64,000 nt of DNA from an uncultured Candidatus Melainabacteria bacterium (GTDB lineage Bacteria; Cyanobacteriota; Vampirovibrionia; Gastranaerophilales; Gastranaerophilaceae): contig CANOTP010000001.1 in the NCBI GenBank assembly GCA_947570135.1, forward strand, positions 1 through 64,000. Direction: 5' to 3'. The notes under the pieces are model-generated. The model ran no database searches and was not told the DNA's origin. It saw only the letters and a list, made by a program, of their open reading frames with translations. Position numbers and translations under genes: made by a program. Positions 35,663-43,627 of the stretch are shown piece by piece. Numbering within the stretch: position 1 is the first letter of the stretch; each line of letters opens with the position of its first letter.

Positions 35663-35902
35663 TCCTATCCAACCCATTTTATCAGGGTTGGCTTTTAATC
35701 CGTTTTGTTGAAATAAATCGCTGTTTGCAAATTGTCCGATATTATCTGTTTGCTTGCCTTGAAACATTACTTGTAAAAGATTATATAAAGGTGAAGATTT
35801 TGCCAGTGTAGTATTATTGGTCAAGCCGGTATCAGGCACACTGTATTGTGTGTTGAAATCCATTCCTAATTTTGAATTTAATTGTACGCCGTTTAGTTGC
35901 AT
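35660..35902 (-). CDS. 80-residue protein of unknown function
   Basis: A small polar protein, MQLNGVQLNSKLGMDFNTQY and on, with many Asn, Gln and Ser and a hydrophobic stretch LYNLLQVMF. No signal peptide is visible. AAGGAAG precedes the ATG. It follows a 115-residue gene on the same strand by 15 bases, so the two form an operon. The plus-strand frame at 35817-36008 is its shadow. The function is unknown. Confidence 0.6.
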   Translation of the reverse strand: MQLNGVQLNSKLGMDFNTQYSVPDTGLTNNTTLAKSSPLYNLLQVMFQGKQTDNIGQFANSDLFQQNGLKANPDKMGWIG

Positions 35903-35917
35903 AAATCTTCCTTGTTT

Positions 35918-36265
35918 TTATCCCATAGCCTGCATCGTAAAGACTCCGCCTGAGGGCAAACCTGCCTCATTATATGGTTGCATGTTTCCAACCCCCGGGT
36001 GTGGGTAGAATTTTTTGTTGTTTTTTTCTATGCACTGATTTGGGTCAGTCATTGCGTTTTGATAAGCCATATTTACGTTAGCATTTAACCCGACAGAATA
36101 CCAAAAAGCTTCGAGGTTATTTTTAATATATTGACCGAATGTGTTACTAATTACGTTACGAGTTTCTTCATCTGTTTTTTTGATGCCAAGCTGTTTTGCC
36201 GGAGCATAACCGTTTGTGCTTGCCATTGTTCGGTTAAATGAATCTATTGTACGATTATCAGCCAT
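35918..36265 (-). CDS. 115-residue protein of unknown function
   Basis: A soluble protein, MADNRTIDSFNRTMASTNGY and on, with a helical middle (ETRNVISNTFGQYIKNNLEA) and a Gly/Pro-rich tail (HPGVGNMQPYNEAGLPSGG). Its one Cys is in PNQCIEK. AGGATTG precedes the ATG at good spacing. It forms a two-gene operon with the 80-residue gene downstream, upstream of a terminator. No domain is recognised. It sits between the aminotransferase and the pilin-like gene. Confidence 0.6.
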   Translation of the reverse strand: MADNRTIDSFNRTMASTNGYAPAKQLGIKKTDEETRNVISNTFGQYIKNNLEAFWYSVGLNANVNMAYQNAMTDPNQCIEKNNKKFYPHPGVGNMQPYNEAGLPSGGVFTMQAMG

Positions 36266-36364
36266 TCTATATCAATCCTTATAAACTCTGCTCTTATATA
36301 TAATAAGTATATAAAAGGCAGATAATTGCTTTTTTAAATGATGTGGTGTTAATATATCTTAATA

Positions 36365-37075
36365 TTATTTTTTATATGGAACTTTTTTATTCCAAATCTT
36401 AGTAGGAATTTTCCAGTCATTACTTATTACTTTGTTCAGGCAGTAAAAACCGTTACCTGAATAGCAGTTTGTTTCAATTTGAGCAGAAGTTTTGGAATAT
36501 CCTGCAGGGATCAGTCCTTTTTCTGTCCATGCCATAATGAATACATCTTTACCTAAAACATTTGGTTTAGTTTTACCGTTAGCATCAAAGTAGAAAATTA
36601 ATCCGCTTTCATTTGTATCAATGCCGTATACATTTGTCATATTATTTGCATTATAACCGTCCAAAGTTACGGATACTCCTTTGGCTGTTGTAAATCCTAA
36701 TATGCCTGTGCCGATACCATCGGCATCTCCGTGTTTAAGACCTGAAGGGTAATAGACTTGATGCCAACAACCTTTTGGATTTCTGTCTACACAAACCTGT
36801 TCGACTTTCAAATGTTTGGATAAAAATGAATCAAACCATTCTTTTAAATATCTGCTACTGCCGTCAGCAACAGTTTTGTAGGATATGTCTTCGTATTCTG
36901 CATATCGTAGTGTTTGTTGAATATTTGCATAGGTGACTTTTACTTGAGCTTCAAGCTGTTTTTTACGATAAGTTGAAATTAACGTTGGTATTGTGATTGC
37001 TGCAACAATGCCTATTATACTTAGAGTTATCAATACTTCAGCCAAAGTGAATCCTGACTTTGATGTTTTATTCAT
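36365..37075 (-). CDS. Type IV pilin-like / pseudopilin protein
   Basis: This 236-residue protein has the prepilin cleavage and methylation motif KSGFTLAEVLITLSIIGIV with Gly(-1) and Glu(+5), then a helix of about 25 residues. It ends with a beta-rich C-terminal domain bearing Cys at QVCVDRNPKGC and a second Cys pair (NCYSGNGFYC). A prepilin peptidase would remove the short leader. Such proteins form pili or the pseudopilus of a secretion system, and they are abundant in Gastranaerophilales. AAAAGG lies about 11 bases before the ATG. It faces an XRE gene across 66 bases. Confidence 0.85.
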   Translation of the reverse strand: MNKTSKSGFTLAEVLITLSIIGIVAAITIPTLISTYRKKQLEAQVKVTYANIQQTLRYAEYEDISYKTVADGSSRYLKEWFDSFLSKHLKVEQVCVDRNPKGCWHQVYYPSGLKHGDADGIGTGILGFTTAKGVSVTLDGYNANNMTNVYGIDTNESGLIFYFDANGKTKPNVLGKDVFIMAWTEKGLIPAGYSKTSAQIETNCYSGNGFYCLNKVISNDWKIPTKIWNKKVPYKK

Positions 37076-37094
37076 TACTATTTTCCTTTTATTG

Positions 37095-37130
37095 TTAATA
37101 GTCAGCTAGCAATATTAATACTTTAATAGT
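37095..37130. promoter_or_regulatory. Direct repeats between the pilin-like and XRE genes
   Basis: Two copies of TTAATAGT (37095-37102, 37123-37130) lie 28 bases apart, with an ATTAATA between them. They lie in the shared upstream region of the divergent pilin-like and XRE genes. They look like an operator for the XRE protein. Speculative. Confidence 0.35.
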
Positions 37131-37141
37131 TAGATAGAAAA

Positions 37142-37384
37142 ATGTCAAGATTATACAATAAAAAAATGAGAGATGAGTTTTTATTTAAATTAGGACAAAG
37201 TGTCAGGTACTTACGGATGAAAGAAGGCATATCGCAGGAGGAGCTGGCGTTTCGTGCAGAATTAAATATGAATTCAATAAGTACCTTAGAACGCGGAATA
37301 AACAATGTTAAGATAAAAACTCTTTACTCAATAGCAAAAGCGCTTGGGGTAAATGTTGAAGATATTTTGAATTGTCAATTCTAG
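37142..37384 (+). CDS. XRE-family helix-turn-helix regulator, 80 residues
   Basis: The protein is one Cro/C1-type HTH domain from about residue 15 (GQSVRYLRMKEGISQEELAF, MNSISTLERGINNVKIKTLY, IAKALGVNVEDIL). The start could be ATG 37142 or the internal ATG at 37166; neither has a clear ribosome site. It diverges from the pilin-like gene and ends just before the candidate sRNA. Local autoregulation or pilin control is inferred from position only. Confidence 0.8.
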   Translation: MSRLYNKKMRDEFLFKLGQSVRYLRMKEGISQEELAFRAELNMNSISTLERGINNVKIKTLYSIAKALGVNVEDILNCQF

Positions 37385-37466
37385 CAGCTTGTTAAGTTTT
37401 GTAAAGTGTAAATTGTACACTATTATTAGCCTTTCGGCTAATCGAAAAATTTATGAAATAAGTTTA

Positions 37467-37495
37467 TTGACATATAAAAAAGGATGTGTTAATAT
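37467..37495 (+). promoter_or_regulatory. Strong consensus promoter for the candidate sRNA
   Basis: TTGACA (37467-37472) and TAATAT (37490-37495) are 17 bases apart, with TATAAT overlapping at 37493-37498. Transcription would start near 37502. Confidence 0.65.
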
Positions 37496-37502
37496 AATTA
37501 CA

Positions 37503-37640
37503 TAAGATTTAAGTGTAGTCGAAACACTAAATATAAATAGTTCATTAACCCCAAAAACATATAAACTCCTAAATAATAAACACTAAAAGAGACCATTAGG
37601 ATGCAGAAAACGACCCACTCACTTGTGAGTGGTTTTTTTT
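37503..37640 (+). ncRNA. Candidate small RNA with consensus promoter and terminator
   Basis: About 138 bases run between a consensus promoter and an intrinsic terminator whose stem is CCACTCAC/GTGAGTGG (37615-37632), followed by eight T's. No reading frame with a ribosome site exists inside. It is AC-rich and largely unstructured before the terminator, as expected of a base-pairing regulator, although no target was sought. Minus-strand frames through this region look like noise. Confidence 0.55.
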
Positions 37641-37765
37641 GCGGATTTAGTGGGCGGACGGAGCAAAGCGAGTTCGGTTGGCGAACAGAATGAACCGACA
37701 GGAGCAAAGCTCCGAAGGTGAAACTCTGAGAGTGTGAAGCAAAATCCAAGACGCGGATTTTGCGG
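37641..37765. repeat. GC-richer dispersed repeat, copy 2
   Basis: This starts immediately after the sRNA terminator T-run and shares with 7917-8036 the ordered blocks GCGGATTT, GGACGGA, GAGCAAAGCGA, GCGAACAGAATGAACCGA, GTGAAACTCTGAGAGTGTGA and AAATCCAAGACGCGGA. It contains a small hairpin, GGAGCAAAGCTCC. A tail (GCACTGCGCTACCAA) looks like the complement of a tRNA D arm. The rest of the gap to 37823 is unremarkable. Confidence 0.7.
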
Positions 37766-37823
37766 ACGGGGCACTGCGCTACCAATAGTGGCGAATTTTT
37801 GCAATATGCAGTGCAAAAATTTT

Positions 37824-38297
37824 TTAATACTCAAATCTGTTCTTTTTCTCTGATTCGGTTAAAATTTTATCAAGTTCGGCTTTATATAATTTCGATTTCG
37901 GACAGGTATTGTAACTGTCCAAAAGTGTTCTTAGTGCTTTTACATTATCTTTTGCCGTTTTAAGTTTATATTCATCGGCTTCAAGCCTTGTATCCGTCAG
38001 AGAGTAAAGTTCAATCGCGTTATGCTGTGCAAAATCCAGGTAAACGCAAGACGAATTTTTTACGGGCAGATTTTTGTTTTTGTTTATTTTTTGGTTTAAG
38101 TAGTCTGCTATTGTTAAGTATTTATAATACTTTTCGGAAGATGACAGACTGTTATTATCATCAATCAGTTCAAAATCTATTTTTTCACCTAGGGATTTTA
38201 TTTCCGTATACGTAGCAATTGAATATACTGCAAGCAGCAGTCCTACTATCAATAAAAAAACCCCTAACATTAGCCAATCATTTGAACTTTTTTCCAT
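37824..38297 (-). CDS. Membrane-anchored protein of unknown function
   Basis: About 157 residues from ATG 38297, chosen because AGAGGGC lies before it; an upstream in-frame ATG at 38372 has none. Residues about 9-30 form one transmembrane helix (LMLGVFLLIVGLLLAVYSIA), followed by a charged, mainly helical extracytoplasmic part with two Cys (SSCVYLD and NTCPKS). It is divergent from the tandem secreted genes at 38385. No domain is recognised. Confidence 0.65.
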   Translation of the reverse strand: MEKSSNDWLMLGVFLLIVGLLLAVYSIATYTEIKSLGEKIDFELIDDNNSLSSSEKYYKYLTIADYLNQKINKNKNLPVKNSSCVYLDFAQHNAIELYSLTDTRLEADEYKLKTAKDNVKALRTLLDSYNTCPKSKLYKAELDKILTESEKKNRFEY

Positions 38298-38384
38298 TAT
38301 GCCCTCTTTTTCTGTGATTATATAATAAAATCTGTTAAAAAGCGAATTATGTGTTATAATGTTAAATAACAAAGATGAGGAATT

Positions 38385-39005
38385 ATGAAAAAGATTAGTT
38401 TTGGTTTTTTAGCGATAATTATTTTAGCTATGTCTTCGCAGGTGTTTGCGGATGTTGTGACGACAAGAAGAATTAATAAGCCTCAGTCGCAAACGCAGCA
38501 AGCTCCTAAAAGAACGCAAACTTCATCAACAAAACCTATGTCTGCAACGACAACCAGACTTGTTAATAATGTTAAAATATGTAAGCCGTATTCAGAGAGC
38601 AATACTTTTGATGTTGACGGTATGAATTTTAATTTTAGTATTAAGATTTTAGGTTGGGTAAATAATAAATGCAGAATGGATTTTGTATCCGATACTGCGG
38701 GAATTGCCTCATCATTTCAATCTTTGTACGGGGTAGATGCTTCTCAGGCTGAGATTTTCAGTTTCGCACCAAAGTTCAGGTGCGAGTTTACAAAACAACA
38801 GCTTGCTGATGTTGGTGATTCTATTTTGCAAGAAGAGGCAAGAAAAAACGGCGAAAAGATGTTAAAAAATCCTAATGAAATTGATATAGTTCCTATGTCA
38901 GCTAATGATATGAAACTTATGAGCATGCTAACTGATGGCAAGACTTGTCAGATGTTAAATACGGGTGATGTTAATAAAATTTTGGATTCATTGTTTGGAT
39001 ATTAA
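38385..39005 (+). CDS. Secreted protein of unknown function (first of two tandem paralogues)
   Basis: This 206-residue protein has a signal peptide (MKKISFGFLAIIILAMSSQV FA), a Thr/Gln/Pro-rich linker and a domain with four Cys. The domain reads KICKPYSESNTFDVDG, ILGWVNNKCRMDF, FRCEFTKQQLADVGDSIL and GKTCQML. The same skeleton recurs in the next gene (GWNNDKCEYRLG, LECNFTKEQLNLMVDAI, GNVCTV), so the pair arose by tandem duplication. GAGG precedes the ATG. A disulfide-bonded periplasmic or surface role is likely; the function is unknown. Confidence 0.75.
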   Translation: MKKISFGFLAIIILAMSSQVFADVVTTRRINKPQSQTQQAPKRTQTSSTKPMSATTTRLVNNVKICKPYSESNTFDVDGMNFNFSIKILGWVNNKCRMDFVSDTAGIASSFQSLYGVDASQAEIFSFAPKFRCEFTKQQLADVGDSILQEEARKNGEKMLKNPNEIDIVPMSANDMKLMSMLTDGKTCQMLNTGDVNKILDSLFGY

Positions 39006-39017
39006 GAAAGGGTTAGT

Positions 39018-39761
39018 ATGAAAAAGATTAAAATTTTAGCGGCTGCAGCGATATTGGTAATGCTTGGGCAAACAGTTTCAAACGCGATACAGAGCGGTAA
39101 TTTACCTGCTCAAAAAGAAGTTAATAAAAATACGGTTGAGCAGGTTCAGTCAGGTAAGTCTGATTATGTTACCGTATCGGTTCAAAAGCTAAATGAGTTG
39201 ACCGACAGATACTATAATAATATCAGGACTTGCGAACCTTTGCATATTCATCATTCTTCAGAAATTTTCGGGTCAAAGTTCGGGTTCAATATTGATATTA
39301 ACGGTTGGAACAACGACAAATGCGAATACCGTTTGGGGGTTAATTTAGATTCATTAGGTAAAGATATCAGAGAAGTATATGATGTGAAGGTAACGGATGA
39401 GCAACTTGGGAAATTAAAACCCGTATTAGAGTGTAATTTTACCAAAGAACAGCTTAATTTAATGGTGGATGCAATTATTGCAAGAAACCGGCTCAAAGAA
39501 GAGCAGCTTAAGGAAATGCTTGCTAATCCTAATGAAAAATACGTAAACAACAAAAAATACTCAAAAATGACACCTGAAGAAGAAAAACTTGTTGCTGTAC
39601 TTATGGGCGGAAATGTATGTACCGTACCAAATAAAGATGAGTTAATGAATCAGTTTACAGAGATTATGTCAACAATTCAACCTAAAAAAGAATGTCCGAA
39701 GAAAACTGCACCGCAAAGTGACAGTGTAATCCAAAAACCACAAGCTCCTCAATCGTTCTAG
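39018..39761 (+). CDS. Secreted protein of unknown function (second tandem paralogue)
   Basis: This 247-residue paralogue of the gene just before it starts 12 bases after that stop, with AAAGGG before the ATG. It has a signal peptide (about 1-24), a polar linker, the four-Cys domain (TCEPLHIHHS, NDKCEYRLGV, LECNFTKEQL, GNVCTVPNKD) and an extra Lys/Pro/Gln-rich tail (KKECPKKTAPQSD). The two are co-transcribed and have diverged considerably, so they may make different contacts in one complex. Confidence 0.75.
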   Translation: MKKIKILAAAAILVMLGQTVSNAIQSGNLPAQKEVNKNTVEQVQSGKSDYVTVSVQKLNELTDRYYNNIRTCEPLHIHHSSEIFGSKFGFNIDINGWNNDKCEYRLGVNLDSLGKDIREVYDVKVTDEQLGKLKPVLECNFTKEQLNLMVDAIIARNRLKEEQLKEMLANPNEKYVNNKKYSKMTPEEEKLVAVLMGGNVCTVPNKDELMNQFTEIMSTIQPKKECPKKTAPQSDSVIQKPQAPQSF

Positions 39762-39762
39762 G

Positions 39763-40488
39763 TTATTTTTGCTTACGGTCGCCTGTTCCCGAGCGGTAGC
39801 CGCAGATTGAATAAATAAACGGTAATGCGCGTTCTATGTGAATCTTATCGACAAACGGTATTTTTGCAAGAACGCATATTGCTACTGCATCATCAAGGTT
39901 TGCAATCATATCTTTGAGTTTAAGTTCTCTCTTAGGTTTTTTAGCTTCTTTTTCGGAACGAAGAGAATTAAACAGTGCTGCTGCAGAATTTGAACCGATT
40001 GTAACCCCGAGAATTGAACAGATTATCTTTGTAAAATTATTATTAATTATAGGTTTCTTTGATTTGGAGCAAAGCGCGATTGAACCGTCAACAAGCAGCA
40101 GCGGAGCAGATGTTAGTGCCATTTGAAATGCTCCTTCTTTCCACTTTTTCTTTATATCTTCTTTCGGTTCGCCTATTGAACTCATCAGAATACCCCCGAT
40201 GTTACCGCAGGCTGCCATTGTTAGCATGTGCTGAACTTTGTATTTTACTTTAAAAATATTAGGGGCTTTTTGGTGTTTCATAAATGCTAAAAGCGGAATA
40301 GTTACCCCCGTAACTGCACCAAAACCTGCAAGAACTTTATCCCGGGTTGTAATATCTTTTCCGTGTTGTTGGACATCAGGGGCTTTTTTCATATTAATAT
40401 GACCGTATGAAATCTTATTTCCGTTAATAAAATTTTGCATACGATTGTGTCGGGTTGAAAAATTATGAGGTGTAATTTGGGTTACCAT
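39763..40488 (-). CDS. Membrane protein with an N-terminal [IS]YG tag, unknown
   Basis: This 241-residue protein begins with polar sequence and the stretch NGNKISYGHINM, similar to the F(x)G tags in this window. Hydrophobic segments follow at about 50-68 (VLAGFGAVTGVTIPLLAF), 90-106 (MLTMAACGNIGGILM), 125-140 and 155-175, indicating several membrane-inserted helices. The C-terminal part is Lys-rich and cytoplasmic-looking. AAGGA precedes the ATG. It converges with the tandem secreted genes, with one base between them. No family is recognised. Confidence 0.65.
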   Translation of the reverse strand: MVTQITPHNFSTRHNRMQNFINGNKISYGHINMKKAPDVQQHGKDITTRDKVLAGFGAVTGVTIPLLAFMKHQKAPNIFKVKYKVQHMLTMAACGNIGGILMSSIGEPKEDIKKKWKEGAFQMALTSAPLLLVDGSIALCSKSKKPIINNNFTKIICSILGVTIGSNSAAALFNSLRSEKEAKKPKRELKLKDMIANLDDAVAICVLAKIPFVDKIHIERALPFIYSICGYRSGTGDRKQK

Positions 40489-40557
40489 AATGATGTCCTT
40501 ATCAATTGTTTATTTTACACCAAATTTTAAAAAAGTAAATATCCTAAGTATATCTTA

Positions 40558-41310
40558 TTATACTAATGTGAATTTCTGTTCACATTTTTTAATTTGTCTT
40601 AACTTTTCAACGCGTTTTAGTACAAGGTTTGCATTTTCTGATTCAGGCATTGCTGATAGAAATTTTCTGTAATATCTTTTAGCATCAGTTGTTTTGCCGA
40701 GTTTGTCAAGGCATAAGCCTATATCTGAGTATACTTTGGTGAATTTAGGATTAATTTTAAGGATTTCAAGATTTAATCCCAGTGCCTGTTTATAAAGTTC
40801 CATTTTCATAAACAGTGCGGATTTTCTAAGGTAAGCGTTAACGTAACTTGGCGAGTTTTCAATAAGCTTTTGATAAATCATTAACGCCATATCCTGTTCT
40901 TCGCATTGTTCGTGAGCTAGACCCAGTTGATAGATTGCTTCGGGGTTATCGGGTTCCAGTTGGATTGCCTGAATGAAACATTTTATGGCTTTACAAGGGG
41001 TTTCATCTTTTAAGTGGCAAAGCCCGAGTTCGTAAAAGGTTTCATATTTGCTGTTATCAAGCAGAATTGATTTTTCCAAATATTCGATTGCTTTTTGTGT
41101 TTTTCCAAGGTTTTTGTAACAAACACCTAATCCAAAGTAAGTTTCTGCGTTATTTCTGTCAATCAAAATTGAATTAAGATAAGTTCCGACGGCTTCTTTA
41201 AACGAGTCTTCGGCTCTTAAAGTGTCGGCTTTTTTCTGTAATTCTTTTTGCTGCTTACGACGGAGCAGGGGAGTGCTCATATATTCGGATTTTGATTTAC
41301 TGTTACTCAA
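40558..41310 (-). CDS. TPR repeat protein, 250 residues
   Basis: Six or so TPR units from about residue 20 onward, for example TYFGLGVCYKNLGKTQKAIE and AIYQLGLAHEQCEEQDMALM. There is no signal peptide or membrane helix, so it is probably a cytoplasmic scaffold. The start is a TTG with GAGGA upstream; ATG at 41280 is an alternative. It is separated from the next minus-strand gene by 69 bases and divergent from the secreted pair at 41428. It is related in type to the other TPR genes here, but its partner is unknown. Confidence 0.85.
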   Translation of the reverse strand: MSNSKSKSEYMSTPLLRRKQQKELQKKADTLRAEDSFKEAVGTYLNSILIDRNNAETYFGLGVCYKNLGKTQKAIEYLEKSILLDNSKYETFYELGLCHLKDETPCKAIKCFIQAIQLEPDNPEAIYQLGLAHEQCEEQDMALMIYQKLIENSPSYVNAYLRKSALFMKMELYKQALGLNLEILKINPKFTKVYSDIGLCLDKLGKTTDAKRYYRKFLSAMPESENANLVLKRVEKLRQIKKCEQKFTLV

Positions 41311-41391
41311 CTCTTTTTCCTCTTACATATTCATTCTAGAAGTTTTTTTACTTTTGAAGAACAATCGTAAGATTTAAAGATTAATCAACCA

Positions 41392-41421
41392 TTGGATTTA
41401 TTATCGAAATTGTGCTATAAC
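41392..41421 (+). promoter_or_regulatory. Promoter for a probable leaderless transcript
   Basis: TTGGAT (41392-41397) and TATAAC (41416-41421) are 18 bases apart and end six bases before ATG 41428, which has no ribosome site. Confidence 0.45.
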
Positions 41422-41427
41422 TTTATT

Positions 41428-42255
41428 ATGAAAAAGGTATTAATTATATTAGGGATAGCTTTTGGTGTTTTGGTGCAGCCGTGTGTGTTTGCGCTTGATG
41501 AAGTTCAGCTTGGAGATGTTGAATCAACAAAGATTGAGCTGCCGAAAGTTGACTATAAAGATAAAGAATCTCTTGTTATCAGCGATAAAGAAATTATGGA
41601 TGAAATTGTAAAGCTTCAAAAAGAAAAAGACCTTGAAGATATTGATAATTTGTGGAAAGGTACGGTTGAGAATAATCAGGTTATCGGGTTTGCGCTGAAA
41701 AAACTTTCAACTCCCGAAAGCCAAAGAAGGATTCATTCATCACTTATGGCAAAAACGCTTTCTGCTGTAGTATCTGGTGCATCGCTGGCTCCTGCTTTGA
41801 TTGGTGCTGATTATATGGTTCAATCGGGGTCTTATGCTGCGGGAAGACTTGCTCAAAATTTATTGAACCGCAAAAATATTCCGCAGGAAGTTCCGTTAAC
41901 AGATACCGAATTGATTGAACTTGCAGGGCTTGTGGAAAGTCTTCAGGATAAAATTATTAATGCATACTATAACTACAAAAGTTCGCTTTCCCAGTTGAAA
42001 GAAATTCGTTCACGCGAGCTTTTGTATAGCAGAAACTACGTAAAAGCAATGGATGAAGAAGATTTTCTGGAAATTGCGATATCATCTGCTTTATATAAAG
42101 ATATGGAAATCGAAGAATTTAAGTATATGCAGTTATGTAAAAAATATCACTTGGAATTACAAAGACTTGCGGGGAAAAAAGTAGTTGACGGATTGAATTT
42201 GTATCAGTATAATTACGATACTGCGCTGTTGGGAGGTAAAAATGTGGTTAAATAA
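41428..42255 (+). CDS. Secreted helical protein, paralogue of the following gene
   Basis: About 275 residues from ATG 41428; the longer frame from the TTG at 41392 is unlikely because it overlaps the promoter. A signal peptide ends near residue 22 (LVQPCVFA). The rest is helical: DLEDIDNLWKGTVENNQVIG, FALKKLSTPES, a small hydrophobic Gly/Ala stretch (SAVVSGASLAPALIGADYMV), then LVESLQDKIINAYYNYKSSL. The next gene has the same order of blocks (LSLLWQGA, FALYKLANPDA, VEDLQQNAVNLYYDYMSAKK). The helical hairpin part recalls half of a TolC-type outer-membrane factor. It overlaps the next gene by 14 bases. Confidence 0.7.
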   Translation: MKKVLIILGIAFGVLVQPCVFALDEVQLGDVESTKIELPKVDYKDKESLVISDKEIMDEIVKLQKEKDLEDIDNLWKGTVENNQVIGFALKKLSTPESQRRIHSSLMAKTLSAVVSGASLAPALIGADYMVQSGSYAAGRLAQNLLNRKNIPQEVPLTDTELIELAGLVESLQDKIINAYYNYKSSLSQLKEIRSRELLYSRNYVKAMDEEDFLEIAISSALYKDMEIEEFKYMQLCKKYHLELQRLAGKKVVDGLNLYQYNYDTALLGGKNVVK

Positions 42256-43612
42256 AAAATTAGTAATACTGGCAGGATTTGTTGCCGTTACGGTTTTGCC
42301 TGTGAAAGCTGATGTTTTAAGTGATGTTAATCACCCGAAGGCGCCTGCTTATCGCGTCGGTATTTCAGAATTGCCTGAAACACAATTTATTGAAGCTATT
42401 CAGCAACAAACAAAAATCGAAACAAAATACGCCCAGCTTGATAACTCTCAAAGTAACAATATCGCAGACAGAACTTATGCTGATTTGAGTATAAAAAATC
42501 TGTCAAAAGAAGTTGCACAGGATTTAGAGTTTGAAGAACGGGATATGCTTGCAGATTTGTCATTATTATGGCAAGGAGCTGCGATGCAAAGCGACACCAT
42601 AAATTTTGCATTGTATAAGCTTGCAAATCCTGATGCTGACAAGCCTGATGAAAAATCAATAAAAAATGTTCTAAAAACCATTGCAAGTATGTCAACTTTA
42701 GTCGGTGCGAGTATGGGAAATCCGATTTTGGCGGGTTCCTCGTTAATCGGCGGAAATATTCTCGGGATTATGACACAAGATACCAAGGCGCTAAATTATA
42801 AATATACAAGAGTTAATGATGCCGATATGATTATTCTTATTCGTAAGGTTGAGGATTTACAGCAAAACGCGGTTAATCTTTATTACGATTATATGAGTGC
42901 AAAAAAACAGCTTGACTTTGCAACAAAACTGGTTGAAGAACGTCAGGAAAAATTTAACCTTGCGCAAAAAAATAACGCTGCTCGCGAGCTTGTTGTAATA
43001 ACCGATGCCTATTACAGGACTGCACTTGACAGACAAAGAAGTGCAAAATCAGAATTTTTTGCAAAACGTGCGGCTTTAGAACAGTTTGTCGGAAATGAAA
43101 CATTTGTTCAATTTGAACAAGAACTGCTTGCCCGCGAAAACGGAGAAAAAACATCCACCGTGGTTCCAGAACAAAACGAAGAAGTGCAGATTCAGGTTCC
43201 CGAAATAAAAATCCCCGAGCCTGAACAGGAAAACGAAACCGAAGTTATGACAGGTTCGTCTTCAAATATAGAAGATGTAGTTGAAGAGGATGAGGACGTT
43301 CAGCCTGAGAAGAAAACTAAAGTTAAAAAACAAAAGAAAGAAAAACAAATAAAAGAAAAAAAAGTAAAAGAAGATAAGGTTAAAGAGAAAAAAGACCCGT
43401 TGAAAGGTTTAATATTCCTGCACGGGGAAGATAAAAAGAATGCAGAATCTCCTTCTAAAAAAGAACCTTATTATATTGATGACGAACCTGATTTTCCGAT
43501 AAAAGTACAGCCTTTGCCAATTAATCCTTACGGGTTCGCTCCGTTAGATGAAATAAAGCCTCCAGATTTAACCCGCGGTGGATATTCTATTCATTCGGAT
43601 TTGTCATATTAA
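42242..43612 (+). CDS. Secreted TolC-like helical protein with Lys-rich tail
   Basis: This 456-residue protein starts with GGGAGG before ATG. A signal peptide of about 22 residues is followed by the domain shared with the preceding gene. Then comes a coiled-coil stretch (VEDLQQNAVNLYYDYMSAKK, LVEERQEKFNLAQKNNAARE, DAYYRTALDRQRSAKSEFFA) that follows the helical pattern of outer-membrane efflux proteins. From about residue 300 the chain is low-complexity Glu/Val/Pro, then a run of Lys/Glu (KVKKQKKEKQIKEKKVKEDK). It ends in a Pro-rich segment. The tail is unusual for TolC and may bind wall polymers or another protein. The link to TolC is structural, not proven. Confidence 0.7.
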   Translation: MWLNKKLVILAGFVAVTVLPVKADVLSDVNHPKAPAYRVGISELPETQFIEAIQQQTKIETKYAQLDNSQSNNIADRTYADLSIKNLSKEVAQDLEFEERDMLADLSLLWQGAAMQSDTINFALYKLANPDADKPDEKSIKNVLKTIASMSTLVGASMGNPILAGSSLIGGNILGIMTQDTKALNYKYTRVNDADMIILIRKVEDLQQNAVNLYYDYMSAKKQLDFATKLVEERQEKFNLAQKNNAARELVVITDAYYRTALDRQRSAKSEFFAKRAALEQFVGNETFVQFEQELLARENGEKTSTVVPEQNEEVQIQVPEIKIPEPEQENETEVMTGSSSNIEDVVEEDEDVQPEKKTKVKKQKKEKQIKEKKVKEDKVKEKKDPLKGLIFLHGEDKKNAESPSKKEPYYIDDEPDFPIKVQPLPINPYGFAPLDEIKPPDLTRGGYSIHSDLSY

Positions 43613-43627
43613 GGAGGTTTAGGTTTT

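Noticed and set aside
37741-37800. Possible tRNA on the minus strand (TTGGTAGCGCAGTGC)
   Set aside because: Only a D-arm-like segment is present; no acceptor, anticodon or T arm can be paired.
37498-37834. Minus-strand frames of 95 and 71 residues over the candidate sRNA and repeat
   Set aside because: They run antisense through a terminator and the GC-richer repeat, and the two frames conflict with one another.
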